Source: Cantharellus purpuraceus (taxonomy: Eukaryota > Basidiomycota > Agaricomycetes > Cantharellales > Hydnaceae). Taken from it: a stretch of DNA of 64,000 nt. The DNA lies in NCBI GenBank assembly GCA_025174535.1, contig JALBUN010000047.1, positions 496,001 to 560,000 of the forward strand, in the 5' to 3' direction. Numbering within the stretch: the stretch's first letter is position 1; each line of letters opens with the position of its first letter. A program made the position numbers and the translations under genes. Shown here one piece after another: positions 1 through 9,280 of this stretch. Under the pieces are notes generated by a model. It made no database searches, was not told where the DNA came from, and worked only from the letters and a program-made list of their open reading frames with translations.

Positions 1-98
1 TTCAACTGAAAACAATACCACAAGAAAGAAAAATACTGGTATTGGTCCAAGCTTGTTATATACTACTTTTTTTACATCATCCATGTCATTCATATCTT

Positions 99-299
99 TT
101 AGTTTTGTTCTATGATATTTTTGTGTTCTAAGACAGGCCACTTTGTGTATAGAAAATTCCAATGATTGTCCATCAACTTATTATATGCTCTGTCCCTTTG
201 ATCATTCCACATTTTAAGTTGCTGAAGCTCTTTTTCTTCTTTCTCTTTTTGCTCTTTCTCTTTTTGCTCCTTTGTGCGTTTTTGCTGGTCTGAGGGCAT
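99..299 (-). CDS. Hypothetical small Lys/Glu-rich protein
   Basis: An uninterrupted 66-residue frame. The N-terminal half is an almost pure run of Lys, Glu and Gln (charged helix, probably coiled coil); the C-terminal half is more ordinary and rich in Trp and Asn. It is the left member of an AT-rich group of short ORFs and is divergent from the 216-residue ORF beginning at 396, leaving about 100 bp between start codons for a shared control region. I recognise no family. The low-complexity half makes a chance ORF possible. Confidence 0.3.
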   Translation of the reverse strand: MPSDQQKRTKEQKEKEQKEKEEKELQQLKMWNDQRDRAYNKLMDNHWNFLYTKWPVLEHKNIIEQN

Positions 300-395
300 T
301 TTGACTAAGATACTCTTATATTACAGTAAAACAAAAATATGTTCATTTTTTTGATAATTGAATTTTAAATTAAATAATATTTATTCTATGAAGCT

Positions 396-1046
396 ATGTT
401 GTCTGTCTCTAAGCAAGTTGTTAGTAAAATATCTACTGTCTTTGTTAAAAAAGAACCAGAGGATGATGAAAATCCTTTGTATATAGACTCTGACACCATC
501 TACATAAAATTCAGATTAAGAAATCCCCCAAAGGACTTCTTTCCAGCTGGATCGGTTTCTCAGGAAAGAGATAAAACACCAGAAGCACTGTACAATAAGA
601 TGATTGAAAAGGGCAATGAAATAAGTAATTCAACCTGGATTCAACAAAATCATTGTATGTCAAGTCTGCAAACCATGCAACAGGATAATCTGCCTAGTTG
701 TAATATTTCTATTGCTAGAGAAACTGGCAAGAAGTGTGATATTTCTATTGCTGGGGAAACTTGTAAGAACTGTGATGTGTATAACAATTTGGTTGCATCA
801 ATGGTTGTTGCATTGAAACAACAGCAGAGAGTTTTCAAGAAAAGTAAAATCACAATCTATGGTATGATCATAACTAAGGATGGTAGGTTAAAATTATATG
901 AAACCACCAATAACAATCAGGGTGTTTCAATTGTTGTATATCCTTCCTCTGGATACAGCATAGAAGCTCAGTTTGAAGAGTGTTCTAATGCTATTGACAT
1001 TATATTCCAAAGTATAAGAAATCAGATGTTCAAAGAATCCTCATAA
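396..1046 (+). CDS. Hypothetical protein, 216 aa, AT-rich island
   Basis: An intronless 216-residue frame in AT-rich DNA, long for chance at this composition. Near residues 15-45 an acidic stretch (KKEPEDDENP) precedes a hydrophobic/basic segment (YIKFRLRNPP). In the middle a short duplicated motif with paired Cys occurs (SIARETGKKC and SIAGETCKNC). The C-terminal third alternates strands and helices and looks globular. It converges with the 74-residue minus-strand ORF ending at 1065, only 18 bp away. No catalytic motif is visible and I do not recognise the family. The compact packing with neighbours suggests it belongs to the same unit. Confidence 0.5.
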   Translation: MLSVSKQVVSKISTVFVKKEPEDDENPLYIDSDTIYIKFRLRNPPKDFFPAGSVSQERDKTPEALYNKMIEKGNEISNSTWIQQNHCMSSLQTMQQDNLPSCNISIARETGKKCDISIAGETCKNCDVYNNLVASMVVALKQQQRVFKKSKITIYGMIITKDGRLKLYETTNNNQGVSIVVYPSSGYSIEAQFEECSNAIDIIFQSIRNQMFKESS

Positions 1047-1064
1047 GGAGTTGATTTAAAAGTC

Positions 1065-1289
1065 CTAGTTTCTACACTCACAACATTTTTCATCTATTTT
1101 CACTTGGATAATTTCAAGATTTGAACTTTTGTTCACACAACAATAAGTACCATTAGTATCATGATGAGTATTTTTTGAATGTTCAGAGCTCTTAGGACAT
1201 TTAATATCCTTACAATCTGTAACTACAGATGTAGTAGTTATATGATTGCACTTCCAAGTAATTTGAATTTTTTCACTATCACCACACAT
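1065..1289 (-). CDS. Hypothetical Cys-rich small protein, 74 aa
   Basis: A 74-residue frame with eight cysteines, including CC pairs (YCCVNK and a terminal KCCECRN) and many Thr and His. No signal peptide is evident. It is the last of four short minus-strand ORFs separated by 38-77 bp, and its stop lies 18 bp from the stop of the convergent 216-residue ORF. The cysteine spacing could bind metal or form disulfides, but no known motif fits. Function unknown; support comes from cluster packing. Confidence 0.35.
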   Translation of the reverse strand: MCGDSEKIQITWKCNHITTTSVVTDCKDIKCPKSSEHSKNTHHDTNGTYCCVNKSSNLEIIQVKIDEKCCECRN

Positions 1290-1340
1290 GCCTTCATTTG
1301 AGTGAATAAAAATATTGCATATTCACTTATCTGATTTATC

Positions 1341-1520
1341 TTATACTTGTTGTAGTGCACATAGTGGTAGCTGAATCTCATTGTCATCATAAGTAACAGT
1401 TATTAGCAAAGTGTCATCTGACAAAGTGCCAGTTACTAATGTAACAATACCTGTCACTGTCATTTGTGTTCTTGCATTGATAAATGATACCTTATCACCA
1501 ATCTCGGGTATATTCAACAT
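1341..1520 (-). CDS. Hypothetical 59 aa beta-rich protein
   Basis: A 59-residue frame from the ATG at 1520 to the stop at 1341. It begins MLNIPEIGDKV and continues with alternating Val, Thr and Ile typical of a small beta-barrel, reminiscent of SH3- or Tudor-like folds (IGDKVSF, GIVTLVTG). That fold is inference only. It sits 38 bp after the upstream 81-residue ORF and 51 bp before the 74-residue ORF on the same strand, an operon-like spacing unusual for a fungal nuclear locus. Confidence 0.35.
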   Translation of the reverse strand: MLNIPEIGDKVSFINARTQMTVTGIVTLVTGTLSDDTLLITVTYDDNEIQLPLCALQQV

Positions 1521-1558
1521 GGTGTCTCTGGTTATTATATATTAATTTTCAAAACTCA

Positions 1559-1804
1559 TTATTTCTCATCTAATTTCCTATCAAGTATATCTACAAACTT
1601 CTTAAATGCTTCAAAACACTGTAGAACATTCTTTCTACTATTAATATGTTTCATACCTGTTACTGTTACAGGAAAACAACACCTTACATTTGTTATCACT
1701 TCTGAAAACAACCCTTCTGTGATAGCATGATCAAGCTCTCTTGTAACAGTTACTAGGTAAAACTGGGGGACTTTTCTCGATGTTTGAATGCAAGGTATTG
1801 TCAT
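1559..1804 (-). CDS. Hypothetical protein, 81 aa
   Basis: An 81-residue frame, mixed alpha/beta in appearance: a Thr/Val-rich middle (YLVTVTREL, CCFPVTVTGM) then a helical C-terminus ending DRKLDEK. It is the second of four same-strand short ORFs, after a 77-bp gap from the 55-residue ORF upstream. No intron, signal peptide or known motif is visible. Family not recognised. Confidence 0.35.
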   Translation of the reverse strand: MTIPCIQTSRKVPQFYLVTVTRELDHAITEGLFSEVITNVRCCFPVTVTGMKHINSRKNVLQCFEAFKKFVDILDRKLDEK

Positions 1805-1881
1805 TTCCTCTAAAGCACTTTTTCCCTTATTCTTCCTTATCTAAGTATGTAAAAATTTTCTTGAAGACTCCTTTAAACATT

Positions 1882-2049
1882 TCACATCATCTTTTTGTAA
1901 TCAAAACTGAGGATCTCATCATCAGTATCTAAAGTAATATCTCTAAAATCTGTCTCAAAAAACTGTTTAGTCCATTGTGTGTCAACCATTATACCATAAT
2001 CCCAAAGATCATGAGAACTCCAATCATTGCACTTCTTATCTTTACCCAT
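1882..2049 (-). CDS. Hypothetical acidic small protein, 55 aa
   Basis: A 55-residue frame starting MGKDKKCNDW. The C-terminal half is strongly acidic (DFRDITLDTDDEI). Its ATG at 2049 is the most upstream of the short minus-strand series ending at 1065. The composition resembles its neighbours and there is no recognisable domain. Chance occurrence cannot be excluded at this length; the packing of the series is the main support. Confidence 0.3.
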   Translation of the reverse strand: MGKDKKCNDWSSHDLWDYGIMVDTQWTKQFFETDFRDITLDTDDEILSFDYKKMM

Positions 2050-2339
2050 GATGTCAATAAAGAAGGATATATAAAATTTATTTACTAGATATGTGCATAG
2101 TTCTGAAGAGCAGAATGTCCATATTTTTATCTAATATTTATAAATTGAATTATATATATTTTCTAAAGTTGTCAATAGCCAGATGCATGCACTCGTTCTG
2201 AATACTACAACAAAGTCCCATACAGAATTCCCTGTCCTTTCATCTATCATTCTTCTACCAGTTCCTTGTTTCCTATCTTGCCAGTCTTTCATTCCAAATT
2301 CTTTGCTGCATAGCTAAATAGGTGTACCAGCCGATTGGA

Positions 2340-3090
2340 TATTATCATATCATGGTAATGACGTCGGATGGAAGGTCACCTTGTCAGGAGCAGTTTGATC
2401 ACATTATCAAAGGACAGCCTTTTGGCTGTGAGGGTTGATAATGATGCACTTACTGAGCAGACAGTAGGTGAGACTTTGCAGCGGCATGGTGTACCAGATA
2501 ATTGAATCGTTGTCCTTGAGCAGCCCGATGATGTCACTCGGTGTCGGTTTGCTTATGGAATAGATCCTATAAGCCTGCGTGCAATGGTCCTAGCAAGCAG
2601 ACGGTGTGTAACGCAGTTGTTCAGCACTCCAAAGATCAATCAGGGCGAGGGGTACGTAACAGGGAAGTGGGATAGTGCTCTGTGGTTGGATGAGGATGGG
2701 AGCAAAAGGTCGGTCCCGATGGCTGATCGTGCTCTGTGACTGGATGACAATGCGGAGCCCGGTTGGGAGGTACGCGAAAGCTGGTTTCAGGAGAAGCAAC
2801 CTCTTGGTGGCGGAGGGAAATCTGATCGTTGAACCAAGGTGTTTTACCTCAGTGTAGAGATGATGGATTGTGATGTAGAGTGTAGACTTAGAGCGTTGGC
2901 TGAAAACTTGTTTTTTGATTCCAAAGGCAAAAACTAGCGCCATTTTATATACAAATTCCCAGGGCACAACGACACAATATGAGGAGCAAATGATGCAAGA
3001 AATGCTGATCAAGCCAGCTGACGAAGCGTGTGAAGTTGAGCTACTAAAGGGGAAATCATGGAGAAATGAAACGACAGATAGGGACATCAT
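2340..3090 (+). repeat. Decayed dispersed repeat, copy related to 31.7-32.4 kb
   Basis: From about 2540 the sequence follows the stretch starting near 31733 for over 500 bp. Shared are a decayed coding-like tract (reading FAYGIDPISL), tracts around GCTCTGTGACTGGA, and a TATA-like TTTTATATACAAA near 2942. A short inverted copy of its first part lies at 31075..31185. The segment 2340-2540 reads as a protein remnant with a TGA stop. The TATA box and dispersed nature suggest an LTR or short non-autonomous element, but I could not fix both ends or find a target duplication. Confidence 0.45.
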
Positions 3091-3156
3091 TAGACTGCTC
3101 ATGGACAGCCATTCACTCCAAGGTGACCTTGTATCCTACGTCTTCGGAGGCTTACA

Positions 3157-4038
3157 TTACTGGGTTCTCCCTCTACATCTTTTTCTTGAACTAGGAATTT
3201 GAGATTGATCAGAGTCTGAATCAGATTGATCAGAGTCTGAATCAGATTGATCAGAGTCTGAATCAGATTGATCAGAGTCTGAATCAGATCGTTCCTTAGA
3301 CCTTTTTTCTTGATGCCTTGAACTAGGAGTTTGAGATCGTTCATTAGACCTTTTTTCTTGATGCCTTAAACCTTGAGTCATTCCTTGCTTCCATGTTTGA
3401 AAATTAATCCTATTACCATCTACGTCATATGATGACATTTCATTCTTTCTAGTATATATTGTAGATAGTTTTCTAGGCTCACCATTTATGAATAATTCCA
3501 TTCTATTTAGTCTACAAGACTGATCTGAGTCTATAAGTATATAGTCTACACCTCTTTTCACTATCTTAAATGTCACCTTTCTGGTACCATTTTCCTGTAA
3601 CCTTGTTACCTCCTGTTCTTGTTTTCCAGCCCAGTGATTCATATCAAATTTCCAGTCAACAATCTCAGATATTATTGCTTTATATTTATCACCCTGTTTC
3701 TGAAGTTTATTAATGTCTGTTCCAAGTTCCACTACAGTATCATCTGTTTCTACAATCCACTCATGCACTTCAGATTTCCATTCCACAATGTCTGATATTG
3801 TTGCAATACATCTATTAACCTGTTTCTGAAGTTTATGAATATCTGTTCTATAGTCCAATATAAGATTCTCTGCATTATGTGTATTGACCTGTTGATGAAT
3901 ATCTGTTCCATGGTCTGATATTGTGGCAACACACCTATTAACCTGTCTCTGAAGTTTATGAATATCTGTTCCAAATCCTGATACAATATCATTCATTTCA
4001 CTCATCCATTCATCTAAATTCTCTTTCCTGTCTGTCAA
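3157..4038 (-). CDS. Coiled-coil protein with acidic SDSDQSD tail, 293 aa
   Basis: An intronless 293-residue frame. Residues 1-135 contain several related heptad-type blocks (GTDIHKLQRQVNRC, RTDIHKLQKQVNRC, GTDINKLQKQGDKY), indicating a long coiled coil grown by internal duplication. Residues about 140-215 look globular (VTFKIVKRGVDYILIDSD). The tail is rich in Arg, Ser, Glu and Lys and then holds tandem SDSDQSD heptapeptides encoded by a 21-bp DNA repeat, before a basic end (RKRCRGRTQ). The overall plan (fibre, globular part, charged tail) recalls structural or chromatin-binding proteins, but no family is recognised. It lies 5 bp downstream of another coiled-coil ORF in a different frame. 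Confidence 0.5.
   Translation of the reverse strand: MTDRKENLDEWMSEMNDIVSGFGTDIHKLQRQVNRCVATISDHGTDIHQQVNTHNAENLILDYRTDIHKLQKQVNRCIATISDIVEWKSEVHEWIVETDDTVVELGTDINKLQKQGDKYKAIISEIVDWKFDMNHWAGKQEQEVTRLQENGTRKVTFKIVKRGVDYILIDSDQSCRLNRMELFINGEPRKLSTIYTRKNEMSSYDVDGNRINFQTWKQGMTQGLRHQEKRSNERSQTPSSRHQEKRSKERSDSDSDQSDSDSDQSDSDSDQSDSDSDQSQIPSSRKRCRGRTQ
3203..3286. repeat. 21-bp tandem repeat, four perfect units
   Basis: Four consecutive 21-bp units beginning GATTGATCAGAGTCTG lie inside the coding sequence of the coiled-coil protein. Because 21 is divisible by three, unit number can change without breaking the frame; each unit adds one SDSDQSD heptapeptide on the minus strand. Unit identity is complete, so expansion or homogenisation is recent. 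Confidence 0.9.
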
Positions 4039-4043
4039 AGTAG

Positions 4044-4292
4044 TTATAATTGTATTTTTTCCTCAACCTGTTTCTTAAGCACCTGAATTTCCTGACTCTG
4101 GGAATTAACCTGTTGTTCAAGCATAGTGATCTGCCTATCCTTTTCACTCATCCAAGACTTGACATTTATAAGATCAGATATTAATTCATCTTTTACTTCC
4201 ATTTGACTTGCCATAGCTTTTATCAGTGCATCATTGTCACTTATCCAGCCTTTGATTGCTTTTATATCTTCAAAGATTTGTGGCATTTTCAA
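4044..4292 (-). CDS. Small coiled-coil protein, 82 aa
   Basis: An 82-residue frame with regular heptads throughout (ISDLINVKSWMSEKDRQI, LEQQVNSQSQEIQVLKKQ). It ends 5 bp before the start of the 293-residue coiled-coil ORF but in a different frame. The two could be separate tandem genes or one gene broken by a frameshift. The repeated phrase W(I/M)S(D/E) occurs in both proteins, which supports common origin. No intron or known domain is seen. Confidence 0.45.
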   Translation of the reverse strand: MKMPQIFEDIKAIKGWISDNDALIKAMASQMEVKDELISDLINVKSWMSEKDRQITMLEQQVNSQSQEIQVLKKQVEEKIQL

Positions 4293-4432
4293 ATCCCTCT
4301 CTGCTTATAAAACAGAAATGAAAAAACATAATAATCATTTTTTCTGAACATTTGATATTTTGTATAGGCAGTAGATATATACATCTTGCTTTCTTAATAA
4401 AATGATTATTATGTTTTTATGTTATAAGCATT

Positions 4433-4759
4433 ATGAAGATGCTCTCTTTTATGCTTCAATGCAAGATAGAGTTTGATAGAAGAGTTAATGATTGGTATAT
4501 ATCTCGGATAGGATCCCTCCATGATTTGTTTCTGAGGTAAGTTCCTTTATAAATATCAAGGTTCCAATCACTGACTTTATACAGATGTACTGATGGCACA
4601 CTTCTGGAACAGAAATTAACAGAGTTATATACTAGTATGGAGCAGGATCATTATTTTCCACCACTTTGGATGGAAAATCTGATGGTATTGCACCCTAAAG
4701 TACGAGGGATAGTCATACAGTCTCATGTTAGAACAAGATTATCTACCACTATGCCCTAA
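4433..4759 (+). CDS. Hypothetical spliced gene, 92 aa, two exons
   Basis: Exon 1 is 4433..4536, the intron 4537..4584 (48 bp, GTAAGT donor, CTGAC branch-like site, ACAG acceptor) and exon 2 is 4585..4759. Joined, they give 93 codons including TAA with the frame kept. The protein starts MKMLSFMLQC and contains PPLWMENLMVLHPK; no domain is recognised. Good splice signals that preserve a frame across both exons argue for a real or recently real gene. It may instead be a remnant exon pair of a longer gene truncated by the element starting at 4826. Confidence 0.4.
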
Positions 4760-4825
4760 CTAAGTTACTTTGTTTTAAAAATAGCTTCACTGCATTAAAG
4801 GTGTTTGTTTCCAAGACTTTCCTAA

Positions 4826-5390
4826 GACGCTTATTCAGAAATACAACAAATACGTATGTACAACCTATTTTCCTCAAATTTTATACAATACACTTCAATT
4901 CAAACTTATTTTCATATTTCAACGTGATTCTCAAATTTTACACAATATACTAGATTAAAACATATTTTGATATTTTGGCATAATTCTCAAAAATAACTGT
5001 TTTTTCCCCATTTAGTGGTGGTAACTCTCCTGAGGGAGCATCCAAATATCATTGATTCTTTCTTATACAATACTTGTAACATAATTTGAACCATCTTTAA
5101 TCCCCACCTGGTATTTGTATATCTAAATACCCTATATAATACCAATTATATTCATATATACATTCCTATTATGTACATGTAAATGATTATGTTCATCTCA
5201 ACCAAATGTCTTATCTTTAAAAGTTTATTAAAATATAGAATATATGTTTATATTTATGAAAATTTCACACATCCGAAATCTTTTAAGATATCCAAATTGT
5301 AACTCCCTGGCTTTATGTATCATTGAAATTCTGATGTATATGAGATATACATCAGAATATTGTATACTGACATGATTCCGAACAAGCGTC
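4826..5390 (+). mobile_element. 565-bp TIR element (MITE), copy A
   Basis: Ends in 15-bp inverted repeats of the type GACGCTTGTTCRGAA; inside the right end lies a perfect hairpin at 5328..5358 (arms ATTCTGATGTATAT, loop GAG). It has no coding capacity. Flanks are TAA and TTT, so the 3-bp target duplication seen at other copies is not intact here; the copia fragment on the right may have been rearranged. The same element recurs at 15267, 26637, 27396, 45111 and 45867. Confidence 0.85.
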
Positions 5391-5617
5391 TTTCCCAAAG
5401 ACAATATATAGAAGATATATTAGCCTGCTATGGAATGTTGGACTGCAGACCGGTTTCCACTCCAATGGTCACAGGAACACAACTTAGTGTGACAATGAGA
5501 CCGTCATTGCCAGAAGAAGAAGAATCAATGAAGGACATACCATACATGAATGTTGTCGGAGCACTAAACTACCTGGCAGTGGCAATGTGCCCTGACATCT
5601 CATACACAGTTGGATGA
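5391..5617 (+). pseudogene. Ty1/copia pol fragment (RT end / RNase H start)
   Basis: Reads LSQRQYIEDILACYGM, then STPMVTG, then VVGALNYLAVAMCPDISYTVG, the classical copia segment between the reverse transcriptase thumb and RNase H. Only about 75 residues remain. The left side is cut by MITE copy A, and the similarity stops abruptly at 5617 where unrelated sequence begins. Nothing else of this copia is present nearby, so it is a relic. Confidence 0.8.
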
Positions 5618-6140
5618 GTTGAGAGTTGTGGGAAGGAAAGGAGGGCAGGCTTTTTGATGCATGGGTCAGAGGTGGAGGAAGGACTAGATACATGTATAGA
5701 AGGTGCTGGTGTGTTAGGAGGAGTGAGGCCATGAACAGTCTTGGGGTGATAGGAATCAACATATCCACAGGCAAGTGCTTGATGCATATCAAGGAGCTGC
5801 CTCACTGTCAGTTTCCACAGCACCAACTGCTTCTTATTGGCTTCTTCACCATCTTGGTCAGGTTCAAAAGGAGAAGAGCTGCATGGTCTTTTAGTAGACT
5901 TGCAGTTGGAGTGAATTTGAAAGGAGTGAGCGATGGGGAGAGGCATACTAGAGCACTCAGAGGGCTGGGAATTGACTTTGGTGTGAGCAGAAAAGAGATC
6001 CTCTGGATCACAGTTATGATTGTTGAAGGGACAGGAAGGGAGAGGAGAAGGGGGCCACTTCCAGGTGCATCCCAGTACTTGAGCAGAGTTGAGTTTATCT
6101 TTACAGATCCATGCAGATAGCCAGTGAGATTGTTCCTGCC
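5618..6140. other. Unassigned spacer between copia relic and LINE tail
   Basis: A minus-strand frame of about 170 codons, rich in Pro, Ser and Thr, runs across this interval, but it starts inside the neighbouring LINE tail and has no recognisable domain. I see no other gene, repeat or terminal structure. It may be further decayed transposon sequence. Confidence 0.4.
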
Positions 6141-6162
6141 AATTTTTTTTTTTTTTTTTTTG

Positions 6163-7848
6163 CCAAGGAGGGGAATCCGCTTTCCGGACGCTTCTTATAG
6201 GTTCCATTGACCTTACATGTGGGGTTATATCTTTTGATACGACCCACTAAACCCCCCCTTCTCGTTTCTACTTTTCATAGACGAGTAACCGGCCTACACT
6301 ATAAGTTTTTATTACTTATTGTTAGGTTGTTATGGTTTGGAATCACCCGGCTTTGGCTGTTGTTCTCCTTTACTCTTCCCAGTTTTTTATTTTAACTTTT
6401 CCTCTTTCTATTTTAACTATTCCTCCTGTTTCAATCCAAGCTTCTGTAAATTCCTTTAGTTTTTTGTTCCTCTTTTTTATGTCTTTTTGTTTTATTGTTG
6501 TTTCATATTTCATTTCTATTAAGTGGTTTGCTTGTGCTCTCCACCTTATTTTAGCTTCATCTGTTTTTATTTTCTTTTCTCCTATTACTATTTCATTTCT
6601 TATTTTCCATATGGTCCATGCTGCTTCTAGTATTATGTCTTGGTATTTATTCATTATGTTTTCATTTTTTACTTTTTCAGTCATTTTGATACTTTGTATT
6701 CCTCTTAGTATTTTTTCATTTGGTTCTATCCATATGTTCTTTTCTCTAGTATCTGTTGTTTTATTCCAAAGGCTTTTTGCTTCTTCCCATATTTCTTTTC
6801 CTTTTGTTTCTTTGCACTCAAATATAATGTGTTGTATTGTTTCTATTTGCTCTTTCTTCGTATCCAGGTATGTTTAGCCACTAGTTTCCAATTTTTAATC
6901 TTCCATTTAATTGTTTCCATAGGAAGTCTGCTATGTTTCTTTTTATGCTTGTTTTCTTTAATCCTAGCCATATGTTTTTGTCTTCAGGGTATATATTGAA
7001 TCTTCTATTTCTTGCTTTGTTTCCCTTATTATTTTTTCTGTTTTTCTGGTATATGGTTCTTCTTGTTTTTCTTTTATGAATTCATATGCTAGCTTTTGTG
7101 TTATTGTGTTTAATCTTATTCCTTGTATATCATGTCTTTGGGGTATTTCTAGGTTTATTGTTTCTTCTTCTTCTTTGCTTAGTCCTTCTTCTGTCTTTTT
7201 TTCCGCTTTTTTGTTTCCTTCTGTTCTTTTTTTCTCTTTTTTTAGATATGTCTTGTTTCCTCTTTTGTTTAGTTTGTATACTAATTTTCTGTATGCATCT
7301 GAGTTTTTTATATCCTTCCATCCTCTGTCTTCGTTCCTTGTTTTATTTTCCGTTAGGTTTTCTATTATTTGTCCTAGTTTTGTGATTATCTTGAGTTCAT
7401 CTCCTTTGGGTATTTCTTTTGTTATCTTTATCATGCTTAGTAATTCTGCTCTTTTTCTTGTTTGCTCTTCTCCTTTCCATTTCATTGCTCTTGTTATGGT
7501 TGGATCATTTTTACAGTGTATTCCTATTCCTGTTTTTCTTTCTTTTCCTTTTTCTTTTATGCTTTTGCTTTCTATATAGATTTTCCATTTTTTTCCTGTT
7601 TTTTCATGTTCCCTTAGCAAAGGTATTGTTTCATCTATGTTTTCTTGTTCCATTCCAAATATTCGTATTGCATCTTCAGATCTCCTTTTTTCTGTTATGT
7701 CTGGGTTGTATAGATTATATTTTGCTTTCCTCATCTTTTTATATTTTTGTACTCTTTGTGGCATGTGGTCTAGGTTGTCTTTATATGGTGTCATTATTGT
7801 TGGGTTCCATTTTTGTGGTATTATTTCTATTAGCTTTTTTGCCATTTC
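6163..7848 (-). pseudogene. LINE ORF2 part: RNase H-like and C-terminal domains
   Basis: From 7848 the frame reads on from the upstream part (VCNE then MAKKLIEI across the LTR insertion). The RNase H-like region includes WKIYIESKS, RAELLSMI and NKRGNKTYLKK, with the first acidic residue present as Glu rather than the usual Asp. Further down, AAWTIWKIRNE near 6590 is typical of the C-terminal region after the zinc-finger of LINE ORF2 proteins. Several breaks occur between 6900 and 6960. Long hydrophobic frames on the opposite strand are shadows of this Lys-rich coding sequence. Confidence 0.75.
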
Positions 7849-9280
7849 TGTTTTGGAACCCGCAAAATTATGGTGTTAGGGCAAACTCTAAATCACCACA
7901 ATTCCGTGAATGAACAGCTGAGAAGAATATCAAACCCTGCTGCAGCACAACTCCAGAAACGATTTAACGTTTGTACTTTGGTTACAATCCTTTGTATTGG
8001 TCAATGCAGACTATACGCAGAAAGGTAATACGTTTCTTAGCAGCAAGAAATGAATAAGACTTCCAGAGTCTAGAGTTCACGGACGCTTAGGGGTCCAGAT
8101 ATTCCAAAAAGAGAGGAATGCACTTAGAGGCTAAAGGAAGTAGGTGGATGAATCCAACCGTCCAACCAGTGGCACTCAGAAGCGGGTAACAGCAATGTGT
8201 GAAGTAGTCTAGCAACTGCTTCACACGAGTTCAAGCTTCTAATGCTCTGCAAAGGCAGTACACACTAGTTACTTAAACAAGAGCACTAATGGCAGGACTA
8301 TTGACAGACAATCTCACCCTGTAGATTTGTAGTCATGTGAGGCAGATACTACACTCACGCCCAAAGCAGGAATATCACTACTTTGAGTGCAATCAAGTAC
8401 AGTTACACAACTGTAAAAGATCCTTGAACTGGTAATCAACAGTTACTGAGATAGAGGATGACACTGTATGTCACTCTAGTCACACTGGTATGCAGAAGAT
8501 GGGTAGAATATGATGATATGTTATTCTTTCAGAGGCAGAATGGCCTCCTTATATATTGTATTTACAGGGGCTGACTAATGCTTCTGGAATATTCTACCTA
8601 TTAATAGATGGAAACTACTGGAAGGTTGTGGAAGGTGGGAGAAAGGGGTAGAATATTCCAAGCCAATCACAGGATCTGATCACAGCACTAACACTGATCA
8701 GGAGCTGAATAATGGTTCTGGAAAGTTCTATCTAATAATAGAGGGAAACAGCTAGAATGTTATGGAAAGGGGTAGAATATTCCAAGGCAATCACCTGATT
8801 TGATCACCCATCAGCTGATCTGATCCCTGAGCTAGGCACTGATCAGGCAAAAAGAAGGGTGTCCACCCTGTTTTCTGCACTGGTTTGGACAGCCATGGAT
8901 AGCCACATGTCATGTGATGATCTGCACGGAAAATAGTGCCCTGAGAGGCTGTGGTTGTTAAGTTACAGAATATTTATTGATCAGAGACATCTGAGCTTGA
9001 ATTCAGGCCAAATGCCTGGTCCAAAAGGGGAGAGCCGGCTGCGCGAAGGTTTGTGGGCGCCTATGGGTCCACAACTGTAGCACAGCAGAAATAAATGATT
9101 CTGAGCTGAGTTCTGCATGGAATATTCCCGAAAAAATATGGAAAAATAGAGAATATTTGAATAAGTCCATTCCAGGTACAAGCATCAAATATATGCTGAT
9201 ATTTAGGAATGGAAAAGCAAAGAATAGCACATTGGTGCTGCATAAATGGAATTTGATAGGGAAAAGGTGGTTCCCATACA
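7849..9280 (-). mobile_element. Solo LTR, family C (1432 bp), TSD ATTTC
   Basis: Begins TGTTTTGGAACC and ends GGTTCCCATACA, imperfect inverted ends with TG/CA termini. A perfect 5-bp duplication ATTTC flanks it (7844-7848 and 9281-9285), and removing it restores the LINE frame. Relatives lie at 13006..14407, 29671..31074 and partly at 46590..46876. Read on the minus strand it contains a TATA-like ATATATAAGG near 8560. No internal retroelement genes are present, so it is a recombined LTR or an element that is only a long LTR. Confidence 0.9.

Noticed and set aside
5328..5358. MITE hairpin as a transcription terminator
   Set aside because: This is eukaryotic DNA; the hairpin recurs at the same place in every copy of a mobile element and has no consistent relation to gene ends.
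4815..5400. An 8-bp duplication (TTTCCTAA / TTTCCCAA) around MITE copy A, which would suggest a hAT element
   Set aside because: One base mismatches, and five other copies show 3-bp duplications, several proved by empty sites.
6332..7913. Plus-strand hydrophobic frames that look like multi-span membrane proteins (also 9246-10256 and 11052-12437)
   Set aside because: They are antisense to the A-rich LINE coding sequence; Lys and Glu codons read backwards give Phe, Leu and Ser. The minus strand has clear endonuclease, RT and RNase H motifs.
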